Counted from the stretch's first letter, positions 1 through 9,266 are shown. The stretch is 32,994 nucleotides of DNA from Acidobacteriota bacterium (GCA_003695625.1 RFIB01000129.1:1-32994), one strand, 5' to 3'. The notes: generated by a model not told the origin, from the letters alone. Translations and numbers: made by a program.

Positions 1-1
1 G

Positions 2-49
2 AGACACCTGCTCGGGCTGCTCGTCCGGCCCGCCGGGCCGACCCGCTGA
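2..49 (+). CDS. possible C-terminal end of an upstream truncated gene ([15 protein letters not shown])
   Basis: Open frame from the window edge ending in TGA at 47-49; too short to identify. Confidence 0.2.
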   Translation, partial: RHLLGLLVRPAGPTR

Positions 50-114
50 CGCGCTGGCCGGTCGGCGGGAAGCTGTTACCCTCGCAGTCGGGGTGCGGTG
101 CGAAGGGGCGAGCG

Positions 115-645
115 ATGGCCACCAGACTCCTGCCTGCCGCGGTGTTCGCGACGACATGCGTCGCCGGACTCGTCGTTCTCGCCGGGATCGCCGGCGGGGA
201 CGCCGGTTCGTCGGCGAGGAGGTCCCAGCCGATGGCCGACGACCAGGCGCAGCGACTCGATCTGTCCGAGGATGAATGGCGGGCGCGGCTGACGCCCGAG
301 CAGTTCCGCATCCTGCGGCAGAAGGGCACCGAACGCGCCTTTTCGGGCGCGCTGTGGAACGAGCACCGGGACGGGACGTATGTCTGCGCCGGCTGCGGGC
401 TGCCGGTGTTCGACGCACGCGCCAAGTTCGACTCGGGGACCGGCTGGCCGAGCTTCTGGCAACCGGTCGATCCGTCGGCGGTGGCGACCGAGCAGGACCG
501 TTCGTGGTTCATGGTGCGGACCGAGGTCCACTGCGCGCGCTGCGGCGGGCATCTCGGCCACGTCTTCGACGACGGGCCGCCGCCGACGGGACTGCGCTAC
601 TGCATCAACTCGGCCGCGCTGGAGTTCCGCCCGCGGACCGAGTGA
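115..645 (+). CDS. msrB: peptide-methionine (R)-S-oxide reductase MsrB with N-terminal signal/anchor
   Basis: Motifs [38 protein letters not shown] and [11 protein letters not shown] (catalytic Cys); hydrophobic N-terminus [24 protein letters not shown]. Confidence 0.95.
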   Translation: MATRLLPAAVFATTCVAGLVVLAGIAGGDAGSSARRSQPMADDQAQRLDLSEDEWRARLTPEQFRILRQKGTERAFSGALWNEHRDGTYVCAGCGLPVFDARAKFDSGTGWPSFWQPVDPSAVATEQDRSWFMVRTEVHCARCGGHLGHVFDDGPPPTGLRYCINSAALEFRPRTE

Positions 646-678
646 CGCGCGGAGTGCATGCCGCCGCCGCCGTGCGGC

Positions 679-1326
679 TCAGATCTCGGGATGCGGCGCG
701 GCGCGGCGCGCGGCCGGCCGCTCGCCGGTCGGCTGCGGCGCCAGGCTGACCGTGATGAACTTGCCGAGACCGCGGGCCGTCACGGTGTGCGGCACTCCGG
801 CGCGGATCGTCACCGAGACCTCGTTCTCCGGATCGAGCGTCACCGTGCGATCGGGCAGCTCGACCTCGAACGTTCCGGCGATCGCGACCATCGTCACGGT
901 GACCGGATGCCGGTGCTCGGCGAGGCGGGCGTTGTCGGTCTTGGTCTCGACGAGCGAGACCTGGAACCCGCCGCCGACCGACGTCCCCAGGTCGCGGACG
1001 ATGAAGTCCGGCGATTCGAGGTGGCTGCCCCGCCCCGGAACGAACGGCTGGTCGTAGTCGTTGCTCGGCAGCAGGTCGTCGTACGACCGGTCGGGACGAC
1101 CGTCCGCGTCCAGCGGCACGCGTGCCCGGTAGGCGGCGAACAGCAGCTCGCGCCGGTCGAGCCCGAGCACGTCGGCCAGACGCTGGACGACGGCATCGCT
1201 GGGCACCTTGCCGTCGTTCTCGATCTGGACGATGTACGGCTGGGTCACGCCGACCAGCTCCGCGAGCCTCTTCTTGGTCCAGCCCGCGGCCTCTCGCCGT
1301 GTCCGGATCAGTTCGCGGAATTCCAT
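679..1326 (-). CDS. XRE-family transcriptional regulator with C-terminal cupin domain
   Basis: N-terminal HTH (IRTRREAAGWTKKRLAELVGVTQPYIVQIENDGKVPS) followed by a cupin-like beta-rich domain (HRHPVTVTMVAIAGTFEVELPDRTVTLDPENEVSVTIRAGVPHTV). Confidence 0.85.
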   Translation of the reverse strand: MEFRELIRTRREAAGWTKKRLAELVGVTQPYIVQIENDGKVPSDAVVQRLADVLGLDRRELLFAAYRARVPLDADGRPDRSYDDLLPSNDYDQPFVPGRGSHLESPDFIVRDLGTSVGGGFQVSLVETKTDNARLAEHRHPVTVTMVAIAGTFEVELPDRTVTLDPENEVSVTIRAGVPHTVTARGLGKFITVSLAPQPTGERPAARRAAPHPEI

Positions 1327-1375
1327 GGCTGTTCCTTTCCCCGAGGACTCCGAGCGGGGCTCTCAAACAAGTAAG

Positions 1376-1386
1376 TAACACAGTTA
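1376..1386. promoter_or_regulatory. inverted repeat TAAC-ACA-GTTA in the AT-rich upstream region of the XRE-cupin gene (candidate operator)
   Basis: Perfect 4-3-4 inverted repeat in the divergent intergenic region, about 50 bp upstream of the XRE start. Confidence 0.3.
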
Positions 1387-1615
1387 GGACGCGAAAATCA
1401 AGCGGTTCTGCGTCGATGACGCGCCTGCGTGGAGCGAAGCTTGTGGGTGACGAGGAGATGCCGCCCCCGGGCGTGGCGCCCGCTCACCGCGGATCGGCGA
1501 AGTGCTTGCGGGACAGAACGTTACCGGCGGGGCTGGCGCGGCATCGGACCGGGAATCCCTGGTCTGCGAGGCCCACCCACAGGCTTCGCTACACGTAGCG
1601 TTTTCGCGGAGACCG

Positions 1616-2749
1616 ATGTGCGGCGGCCAGCGGCCCGTCTTGCCCGTATATCCCTCTCCGGAGGCGGACTTGGGCGCGTGGCTCCGGATCCCGGTTCTCG
1701 CTGCGGAGTCGCTGCTCGCCGCGTCGGGCAACCGGCGCTACCGGCAGCGCCCGGAGGACTACGCCCGCTTCCTCGGCCCCGGAGGTCTCGAGGCGGCGCG
1801 CCGGGAGTGCCTGGCCGCGTCGCGCGACCTCGCCGCGTACATGAACCCGGGCCCCGCCCGGATGCCCGATGGGCTCTCCGTCCGGCGGATCCCGCGCCGC
1901 CGCGGGCATGCGGTCGGCATCGCGTTCGACTCGCCGTGCCCCGTCGGCGATCCGGTCAACGACCGGGTGCACGCGCGTCTGCTCCTGCCGGCCGGCGGCG
2001 AGCCTGCCGACCGCGTCGTCGTGTTTCACCACGCGATCCGTCACGACCGCTGGCGGTTCTGGGAGCGGTTCGTCACGCCGCTCGCGTCGCGCGTGCCCGT
2101 CGCGATCCTCGCCGGACCACACCATTTCGAGCGCCGCCGCCCCGACGAACTCGCTGGCCAGGCGCTGTGCAACGGCAATCCGGCGCGGCTCTACCAGGGG
2201 GTGCGCCAGTGGTGCGCGGACCAGCAGGCGCTGTCGGTCGTGCTCGAGCGCGAGTTCGGCCTGCCGACCTGCGCCGTTGCGGGCTTCAGCCTGGGCGCGT
2301 TCCAGACGCTTCTCGTGGCGTCGCTCGGATTCCTTCCCCGCGTTCCGATCGTGTCGATCGCCTCGACGTGCTGCTACTCGTGGGGGCTGCTCCGGGGATG
2401 GATCGGCCCGCCGATCCTCGAGGCGCTGCGCGGCCTCGGCATCGACGACCGGGAACTCGTGCGGCTGACCGGGGCGCTCGATCTGGCGCGCCACGCGACC
2501 GCGCTGCGCGACCGCGACGTGCTGCTGATCCAGGGCCGCTGGGATCCGGTCGACCCCGCCCCCTCCCCCGAACGGCTGCGCGAGGCGATCCGGCCGCGGC
2601 GCTGCGTCGTGCTCGATGCCGGCCACGGCACGCTCGTGCTGCGCCGGCGCGCGATCCACCGGGCGATGTTCGAGTTTCTTCGCGAATGCGGGGCGCTCGG
2701 TCGCCGCGCGGCGAGCCCGGCGGGCTACCGGACGGCCGCCGCGTCCTGA
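1616..2749 (+). CDS. alpha/beta-hydrolase-fold protein
   Basis: GFSLGAFQT nucleophile-elbow-like motif, IQGRWDPVDPAPSPERLREAI acid-strand region, LDAGHGTLVLRR terminal His. Start chosen at internal ATG 1616 (MCGGQRPVL); the ORF track extends upstream to 1502. Confidence 0.65.
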   Translation: MCGGQRPVLPVYPSPEADLGAWLRIPVLAAESLLAASGNRRYRQRPEDYARFLGPGGLEAARRECLAASRDLAAYMNPGPARMPDGLSVRRIPRRRGHAVGIAFDSPCPVGDPVNDRVHARLLLPAGGEPADRVVVFHHAIRHDRWRFWERFVTPLASRVPVAILAGPHHFERRRPDELAGQALCNGNPARLYQGVRQWCADQQALSVVLEREFGLPTCAVAGFSLGAFQTLLVASLGFLPRVPIVSIASTCCYSWGLLRGWIGPPILEALRGLGIDDRELVRLTGALDLARHATALRDRDVLLIQGRWDPVDPAPSPERLREAIRPRRCVVLDAGHGTLVLRRRAIHRAMFEFLRECGALGRRAASPAGYRTAAAS

Positions 2750-2755
2750 AGACGA

Positions 2756-3211
2756 TCAGCCGCGGATCCGCGAGACGGCAAGCCGGTCGGCGTACTCGTT
2801 CCAGGTCGAGCCGTCGTGGGCGCGGATCCATTCGAGCCGGACCCCGGGATGCCGCCGGGCGAGCTCGTAGAGCCGCCGGACCAGGTCGAGATTCTCGACG
2901 GGACCGGTCCTGCGCCGCCATCCGCGCCGCTCCCAGCCCGCGGCCCACTCGTTGATCGTCCGCACGCAGAGCTGGCTGTCCGACCAGATCGTCTCCTCGG
3001 CGTCCTCCGGCAGCATCTCGTAGGCGGCGATCAGCGCGGTCAGCTCCATCCGGTTGTTGGTCGTGTGATCGGCGTGCCCGGAGCGCTCCTCGACGATCTC
3101 GCCGTCGCGGACACGCACCGCGGCCCATCCGCCGGGCCCGGGATTGCCCGAGCAGGCGCCGTCGGTGAACACGCCGCTGTCCGGTCCCGACCGCCGTTCA
3201 GTCCGCGTCAT
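2756..3211 (-). CDS. rnhA: ribonuclease HI
   Basis: FTDGACSGNPGPGGWA, TTNNRMELTALI, IWSDSQLCV and IRAHDGSTWNEYADRLA match the RNase H catalytic blocks (D, E, D, H/D). Confidence 0.9.
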   Translation of the reverse strand: MTRTERRSGPDSGVFTDGACSGNPGPGGWAAVRVRDGEIVEERSGHADHTTNNRMELTALIAAYEMLPEDAEETIWSDSQLCVRTINEWAAGWERRGWRRRTGPVENLDLVRRLYELARRHPGVRLEWIRAHDGSTWNEYADRLAVSRIRG

Positions 3212-5678
3212 CCGTGTCGCGCTCCGCCGGCTCGCGGAACGTCCGCGCCCGGTACGAGCTGACGATCACCGTCAGCGAACTCGCCGGCATCAGCAGCGCG
3301 GCGAGCAGCGGGTGAATATAGCCGGCCATCGCCAGTCCCGCCCCGACGACGTTGTAGACCAGCGAGAACGCGAGGTTGCGACGCACGACGGCCAGCGTCC
3401 GGCGCGCCCCGACGAACAGCTCGTCGAGCAGTCGCAGGTCCGGCCGCGTGACGTACACGTCCGCCGCCGCAAGCGCGGCGTCGCTGCCGCCGTGAATCGC
3501 GACGCCGGCACTCGCCGCGGCGAGCGCCGCCGCGTCGTTGACGCCGTCGCCGACCATCACGACGTGACCCTCGCGCGCCGCGCGCTCGACGACGCGCAGC
3601 TTGTCCTCGGGGCTCGCCCCGCCGAGGGCGTCGGCGGCCGCGATGCCGAGGCGGGCGGCGACGACGCGGACGGTCCGCGGGTGGTCCCCCGAGAGCAGCC
3701 GCACGCGGTAGCCGTGGCGGCGCAGGCGCGCGACCAGCTCCTTCGCACCGGGGCGCAGCGGATCGCCGAGGATCGCCAGCGCCACGATCGCGCCGTCGGC
3801 GGCCACCGCGACCGGCGTGCAGCCCGACGCCGTGGCCCGCTCGATCTCCGGCCCGAACCACTCCGGCGGGGACGAGGAGCAGAACCGGACGACCCATTCC
3901 GGCGCCCCGACGACCAGCGCGCGTCCGTCGACGCGCCCCGAGATCCCGGCACCGGTCGACTCGCGCACCTCGGCCGGCAGCGAGGCGTCGCCACCGGACG
4001 CCGTGTCGGCGCCGGCCAGGGCCCGGGCGATCGGATGCGCCGAGCACGCCTCGAGCCGCGCGACGAGCGGACGGACCGCATCGTCGCCGGCCCAGCGCAC
4101 GACCTCCAGGCGCCCTTCGGTGAGCGTTCCGGTCTTGTCGAGCAGCGCGACGCCCGGACGCGCGACGCGCTCGATCGCGTCGCCGCCCTTGACGAGCAGT
4201 CCGGCGCGCGCCGCACGACCGATCGCCGCGCTGACCGCGAGCGGCGTCGCCAGACCGAGGGCGCACGGGCAGGTGACGATCAGCAGCGCGATCGCGTGGT
4301 CGACCGCCGTGCCGACGCCGGTGCGGACCCACAGCGCAAACGTCGTCGCGGCGAGCAGCAGGACCGCCGCGACGAACCACGCCGACAGCCGGTCGGCGAG
4401 CTGCACGACCGGCGCCTTGCGCCGGGCATGCTCCTCGACCAGCGCGAGCAGCCGGCCAAGGCGGGTGCGCGCGCCGGCGGCGCGCACCTCGAGCACCAGC
4501 CGCCCGGAACGGTCGACCGTCCCCGCCTCGACCTCGTCCCCGGGGCCGACGGGAACCGGCACCGTCTCGCCGGTCATCAGGGCGCGATCGACCAGCGCCC
4601 GGCCCTCGACGACGGCACCGTCGGCCGGGATCGTCTCCCCGGCCCGGACCTCGACCCGCATTCCCGGCACCAGCGACGCCACCGGCACGTCGCGACACGA
4701 ACCGTCGTCGGCGACGAGACGCGCGACGGAGGGCGAGAGCGCGTGCAGCAGCTCCGCGGCCCCCGCCGCGGCCCGCTGCTGACGGCGCAGCAGCCAGCGC
4801 CCGACGAGCAGCAGGAACACGAGCGTGGTCACCGAATCGAAGTAGATCTCGCCGCGCCCGGCGACGGTATTGACCGCGCCCCAGCCGAATCCCGCGGCGA
4901 TGCCGAGGCTGACCGGCACGTCCATGTGCAGCGTGCGGGCCCGCAGTGCGCCGAGCGCCCCGCGGTGGAACACCGAGGCGCACCAGGTCACCGCCGGAAC
5001 CGTGAGCACGAGGCTTGCCCAGCGGAAGAACGTCTCCAGCGCGGGGTCGATCCCCGAGAACATGCCGCCGTAGAGGGCGACGGCGATCAGCATCACGTTG
5101 CCGGCAACGGCGCCGGCCACACCGACGCGCACGAGCAGGCCGCGATCCTCGCGGCGCGCGCGGGCCTCGACCTCCGCACCGAGGAACGGATGCGCGGGAT
5201 AGCCGAGCCGGTCGAGCTGGCGCGCGATCGCCGACAGCCGCGTGCGGGTCGGATCCCAGGTCACCCGCGCCCGCGCGCGGCCCACGTCGAGCCGCACGGC
5301 GACCGCGCCGTCGACCAGCCGCGGCAGCCGTTCGACGAGCCACACGCACGCGGCACAGTGCACGCCCTCGAGGTACAGCTCGCAGGTCAGCAGTCCGCCG
5401 GGCGCCGCCCGGACGTGCAGTTCGGCGAACGCGGGATCGTCGAACTCCTCGTAGGACCGGCCGCTGACCCGCGCCGGGCGCGGCTCCGCACCGCTCGCCT
5501 CGCGCAGCGCGTACCAGCGCGCCAGCCCTTCGTCGTGCAGGATGCCCCACACGGTCCTGCAGCCCTCGCAGCAGAACTGGCGCGGTTCGCCGGCCCGGAT
5601 CAGCCCCGCAGGGACCGGCAGCCCGCAGTGGGCGCAGTCCGCGGCGGTCTGCTCGGCGTCACGGTCAGCGGGGAGCAT
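3198..5678 (-). CDS. ccoI: Cu-translocating P1B-type ATPase, CcoI/FixI-like (cbb3 oxidase maturation)
   Basis: N-terminal Cys-rich domain (CAHCG...FCCEGC), HMA GVHCAACVWLVE, TGETVPVPVG, TCPCALGLATPL (CPC), DKTGTLTEG, HPIARALA and MVGDGVNDAAAL; located in a cbb3 operon. Confidence 0.93.
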   Translation of the reverse strand: MLPADRDAEQTAADCAHCGLPVPAGLIRAGEPRQFCCEGCRTVWGILHDEGLARWYALREASGAEPRPARVSGRSYEEFDDPAFAELHVRAAPGGLLTCELYLEGVHCAACVWLVERLPRLVDGAVAVRLDVGRARARVTWDPTRTRLSAIARQLDRLGYPAHPFLGAEVEARARREDRGLLVRVGVAGAVAGNVMLIAVALYGGMFSGIDPALETFFRWASLVLTVPAVTWCASVFHRGALGALRARTLHMDVPVSLGIAAGFGWGAVNTVAGRGEIYFDSVTTLVFLLLVGRWLLRRQQRAAAGAAELLHALSPSVARLVADDGSCRDVPVASLVPGMRVEVRAGETIPADGAVVEGRALVDRALMTGETVPVPVGPGDEVEAGTVDRSGRLVLEVRAAGARTRLGRLLALVEEHARRKAPVVQLADRLSAWFVAAVLLLAATTFALWVRTGVGTAVDHAIALLIVTCPCALGLATPLAVSAAIGRAARAGLLVKGGDAIERVARPGVALLDKTGTLTEGRLEVVRWAGDDAVRPLVARLEACSAHPIARALAGADTASGGDASLPAEVRESTGAGISGRVDGRALVVGAPEWVVRFCSSSPPEWFGPEIERATASGCTPVAVAADGAIVALAILGDPLRPGAKELVARLRRHGYRVRLLSGDHPRTVRVVAARLGIAAADALGGASPEDKLRVVERAAREGHVVMVGDGVNDAAALAAASAGVAIHGGSDAALAAADVYVTRPDLRLLDELFVGARRTLAVVRRNLAFSLVYNVVGAGLAMAGYIHPLLAALLMPASSLTVIVSSYRARTFREPAERDTDDAD

Positions 5679-6450
5679 GGTGCGGGCAGGCCCCGGCGGC
5701 GTCGCCCTCCTGCACCTGACGCGCCGCCTCGTCGACGGTGGCGGGGACGGCGCGGCCGGGGGCCGGGTCGCGACCGATCATCGGCAGCCGGCCCGCGACC
5801 GCGAACCCGCCGACGACGATCAGCGCCAGCGCGGTGACCACCGGCAGGCGACGCCGCAGGGGGCCTGCCAGCAGCTCGATCCCCGAGCCGACCGCCGCCA
5901 TCACCGGCAGGGTCCCGGCCCAGAACGCCACCATCACCAGCGCCCCGCCGAGCGGGTGTCCCGCTCCCGCGGCGGTGATCACGAACGCCCACAGGAAGCC
6001 GCAGGGCAGCAGCACCGACACGATCCCGACGACGGCGGCGCGCCCGGAGGCGGGCAGCGCGACGAGGCGCCGCAGGACCGCCGCGATCACGCCGCGCAGG
6101 GCGGTCGAGCCGGGCGTCGCGCCGACACGCACGCCGAGCGCGGCGAGCAGGGCCACCGTGCCCCACGCGATGATCAGCACGCCGGCGACGAGCGCCGCGG
6201 CGCGCTGGACGCCCGCGAGCCGGGCACCCGCCAGGTCGAGCGCGGCACCGAGCCCTCCGGCCAGCGCCCCGAGCGCCGCGTACGAGAGCAGGCGCCCGCC
6301 GTTGTAGGCGACATGCGGCGCCGGACGCCAGCGTCGGCCCGGCGTGGCAGCCGATCCGGCGTAGAACGCGACGAACGGACCGCACATCCCGGCACAGTGC
6401 GGGCTGCCGACGAGGGCAGCGAGCAGGACGGCGACGAGCAGCGCGGTCAT
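5665..6450 (-). CDS. sulfite exporter TauE/SafE-family-like membrane protein (often encoded in cbb3/copper-maturation loci)
   Basis: MTALLVAVLLAALVGSPHCAGMCGPFVAFY, HVAYNGGRLLSYAALGALAGGLG, LLPCGFLWAFVITAAGAGHPLGGALVMVAFWAGTLPVM; multiple TM helices. Start set at ATG 6450; the long ORF extension is out of context. Confidence 0.85.
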   Translation of the reverse strand: MTALLVAVLLAALVGSPHCAGMCGPFVAFYAGSAATPGRRWRPAPHVAYNGGRLLSYAALGALAGGLGAALDLAGARLAGVQRAAALVAGVLIIAWGTVALLAALGVRVGATPGSTALRGVIAAVLRRLVALPASGRAAVVGIVSVLLPCGFLWAFVITAAGAGHPLGGALVMVAFWAGTLPVMAAVGSGIELLAGPLRRRLPVVTALALIVVGGFAVAGRLPMIGRDPAPGRAVPATVDEAARQVQEGDAAGACPHHAPR

Positions 6451-6938
6451 CGCAGCACCGGCGGCAGCTCGCGCCGCAGCGTGGTCGAGAACTCCTGCCC
6501 CTTGCGCGAGACGTCGATGTCGAAGATCCACAGGCCGGGACGACGCATCGACAGCTCGGCGACGTGGCGTCCGTCCTCGACGGCCAGCTCGACGCGCTCG
6601 CGACGCGCCGCCCGCGCGTTGTGGAACGTCTCGAGCGCGACGCGGCATCCGTCGAGCACGCGCCCCTCGCGATCCCGGACGACCGCCTCGATCCGCCGGA
6701 AGCCGGGCCGGTCGGGGATCGCGCGCACGTCGAGGTCGACCTGCCAGCCGAGGGCGCGGCTCGCCCGCCGGCGCGCCATCTCCTCGTCCCAGTGGCGCGC
6801 CTTCTCGTAGTAGTTCTCCTCGACGGCGAACGACGGGTCGTTGATCGCGACGGCGACGAGCACGAGATTCGGCACGATCCCCGCGACGAGAATCCCGACG
6901 ACGATCCACGGCCAGTACCAGCCCTTCGCGCGCGGCAC
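6447..6938 (-). CDS. ccoH: FixH-family protein (CcoH-like cbb3 assembly factor)
   Basis: N-terminal TM (KGWYWPWIVVGILVAGIVPNLVLVAVA) then NDPSFAVEENYYEKARHWDEEMARRRASRALGWQ, typical of FixH. GTG start at 6938 preceded by GGAGG. Confidence 0.85.
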   Translation of the reverse strand: MPRAKGWYWPWIVVGILVAGIVPNLVLVAVAINDPSFAVEENYYEKARHWDEEMARRRASRALGWQVDLDVRAIPDRPGFRRIEAVVRDREGRVLDGCRVALETFHNARAARRERVELAVEDGRHVAELSMRRPGLWIFDIDVSRKGQEFSTTLRRELPPVLR

Positions 6939-6940
6939 GG

Positions 6941-8371
6941 TCAGTCCTCCCGGGGCGGAAGCGGACGGAGCGCGAACGGACCGAGCAGGCGATACGGAAC
7001 GTTCCGGCCGAAGTCCACGCCGTCCTCGACGCGGACCACGATGTCCCGGCGCCCGTGCTCGAACACGTCCGCGGGCGTGTTGACGAACAGCACCGCGGTC
7101 CCCGTCTCGCCGGGCGCGACCGTCAGCGGGTTCTGCGGCGAGATCACCTCGGCACCCTCGACCCCGAGCACCGAGATGCGGTAGCGGCGCGGCTCGTCGG
7201 CGCGGTTGGCGATCTTCACGCGCAGCTGGTTGGAGATCCGGCCGTCCTCGAGCGTCGCGTACGGCTCGCCGAGACCGCGCAGGATCCAGACATCGGCCGA
7301 GGCCCGCCGCGCCAGCGACACGCCGAGCAGCCCGAAGACGATCACCAGGATCAGCGGATAGAACACGGTGCGCGGCCGCAGCCACCGCGGCCGCCGGCCC
7401 TCGAACGAGTCCTGCGAGCCGTAGCGCACGAGTCCGCGCGGCTTGCCGATCTGCTCCATGATGCGATCGCAGGCGTCGATGCACTGCGTGCAATGGATGC
7501 ACTCCATCTGCAGGCCGTCGCGGATGTCGATTCCCGTCGGGCATGCGAGCACGCAAGCCCGGCAGTCGATGCAGTCCCCGTAGCGCCCGGCCGGATCGCG
7601 CCGCCGCTGGCCGGCCTTGCCTCGTGGCTCGCCGCGGCGCCGGTCGTATCCGACGATCAGCGACGACTTGTCGAGCAGCACCGCCTGGATCCGGCCATAC
7701 GGACAGACGACCGTGCACATCTGCTCGCGGAACCAGGCGAAGTCGAGGAACATCAGCCCGGTCGTGATCGCCATCGTCGCGAACGCGACGGGATGCTGTG
7801 CCGGGGAACTGCGCACCCAGCGCAGCAACTGCTCGACGCCGACAAAGTAGGCCAGGAACGTGTGCGCGAGAAACGCGGAGATCACGAGGAAGATCGGGTA
7901 CTTGATCGCCCGGCGCAGACCGCCGCCCTCCCGGTCCCGGCGCAGCTGGCCCGAGCGCCCCCCCTCGAGCCATTGCTCGATCGGCCGGTAGAGGAACTCC
8001 ATGTAGACCGTCTGCGGGCAGGCCCAGCCGCACCAGACGCGGCCGAACAGCGCCGTGAGCAGGAAGATCGCCACGATCGCGCCGACCAGCACGAACATCA
8101 GCAGCATCGTCTCGGTGGGCAGGAACGTCGTCCCGAGCACCGTGAAGCGGCGGCGGGTGATGTCGAGCAGGACGGCGGGCTTCCCGCCGACGCGCACGTA
8201 GGGCAGCGCCGTGAACAGCACGATCAGCGCCCAGGCCACCACGAGCCGGCGGCGCCAGAAGCGGCCCTTCTCGCGCTTCGGGCGGATCCAGCGCCGGCTC
8301 CCGTCGACGTTGAGCGTCGAGAGCACGGCCTCGCTGGCCTGCGGGATGTCGCCCGACCCTGCCCGGCTCAT
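6941..8371 (-). CDS. ccoG: cytochrome c oxidase accessory protein CcoG (FixG/RdxA-like polyferredoxin)
   Basis: GRVWCGWACPQTVYMEFLYRPIEQWLEG, CTVVCPYGRIQAVLLDKSSLIVGYD, CIDCRACVLACPTGIDIRDGLQMECIHCTQCIDACD. ATG 8371 has an upstream GGAGG; an alternative GTG start at 8407 would overlap the ccoP stop. Confidence 0.95.
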   Translation of the reverse strand: MSRAGSGDIPQASEAVLSTLNVDGSRRWIRPKREKGRFWRRRLVVAWALIVLFTALPYVRVGGKPAVLLDITRRRFTVLGTTFLPTETMLLMFVLVGAIVAIFLLTALFGRVWCGWACPQTVYMEFLYRPIEQWLEGGRSGQLRRDREGGGLRRAIKYPIFLVISAFLAHTFLAYFVGVEQLLRWVRSSPAQHPVAFATMAITTGLMFLDFAWFREQMCTVVCPYGRIQAVLLDKSSLIVGYDRRRGEPRGKAGQRRRDPAGRYGDCIDCRACVLACPTGIDIRDGLQMECIHCTQCIDACDRIMEQIGKPRGLVRYGSQDSFEGRRPRWLRPRTVFYPLILVIVFGLLGVSLARRASADVWILRGLGEPYATLEDGRISNQLRVKIANRADEPRRYRISVLGVEGAEVISPQNPLTVAPGETGTAVLFVNTPADVFEHGRRDIVVRVEDGVDFGRNVPYRLLGPFALRPLPPRED

Positions 8372-8403
8372 CGCAGTCTGTTCCTCCGGCGCCCGCCCCC
8401 GGC

Positions 8404-9060
8404 TCACGCCGCGGGTCGCGCCTCGGCGGCGTCGGGGACCGCCTCGCCGCCCGCCTCGCCGCCCGGGGCATCCCCGTCCTCGGGCAGCGGCTGGCGCACG
8501 AACAGCTCGCCCTGGGGCGGCTTCGGGTTGGCCGGCGTCGTGCCGCGCAGCGATCCGACGTACGCCGTCACCGCCATGATGTCGACCTCGGACAGCTGGT
8601 TACCCCAGGCGATCATGCCCTTGGTCGGCACGCCGTCGTGGATCGTGCGGTGGATGTCCATCAGGTTGCCGCCGTGCAGCCAGTAGTCGTCGGTCAGGTT
8701 CGGACCGATGTTCCCGCCACCGTCGCGGGCATGGCACTGCACGCACTTGGCGATGAAGATCTTCTCCCCGGCGGAGAGCATCGCCGGGTTCTCCATCATC
8801 TTGCGCAGCACGACCTCGGAGACCTCGCCCAGCGCGAGCAGCTGCTGGCGCTGCTGCTCGTAGTACGCGTCGAGTTCCTCCTGGTACTCGTCTGCCACGA
8901 GCTTTCCCGGCCCGAAGTGGTAGTAGACGATGTACACCGGCGTCGCGATGATCGTGGCCCAGAACAGCCAGACCCACCATCGGGGCAGCGGATTGTCGTA
9001 CTCCTTGATGCCGTCGAACTCGTGCTCGCGCAGCTCGTCACGCACCTCGCGCTGACTCAT
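8404..9060 (-). CDS. ccoP: cbb3-type cytochrome c oxidase subunit III (CcoP), single CXXCH
   Basis: EYDNPLPRWWVWLFWATIIATPVYIVYYHFGPG N-terminal TM signature, plus one CVQCH c-haem domain with IGPNLTDDYWLHGG and GMIAWGNQLS. Confidence 0.92.
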   Translation of the reverse strand: MSQREVRDELREHEFDGIKEYDNPLPRWWVWLFWATIIATPVYIVYYHFGPGKLVADEYQEELDAYYEQQRQQLLALGEVSEVVLRKMMENPAMLSAGEKIFIAKCVQCHARDGGGNIGPNLTDDYWLHGGNLMDIHRTIHDGVPTKGMIAWGNQLSEVDIMAVTAYVGSLRGTTPANPKPPQGELFVRQPLPEDGDAPGGEAGGEAVPDAAEARPAA

Positions 9061-9252
9061 CGGTCGTCTCCGCGGCCCGGGCCGGCGGGCGCGACCGCGG
9101 GCAGGTCGTCGTCGAGCGGCAGATGCCTCGCGCGCTCGTACTGCGCGCTCCGCCGCCGCGAGAACGTGTGGATCGCGATCGTCACGAACACCGCGACGAA
9201 CAGCAGCAGGGCGGCCTCGGCCCAGCCGGACAGCCCCGCGGCCCCCATCACG

Positions 9253-9266
<14 letters not shown>
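9057..9266 (-). CDS. ccoQ: CcoQ-like small membrane subunit of cbb3 oxidase
   Basis: 69 aa with a single TM (AALLLFVAVFVTIAIHTF) followed by basic and acidic residues; located between ccoNO and ccoP with overlapping ends. Confidence 0.7.

Noticed and set aside
1429-2955. 508-aa plus-strand ORF overlapping the hydrolase and rnhA
   Set aside because: Arg/Pro-rich frame shadow of the hydrolase gene with no domain signal.
3144-5837. 897-aa plus-strand ORF antisense to ccoI
   Set aside because: High-GC codon-structure artefact; the minus strand carries unmistakable P-type ATPase motifs.
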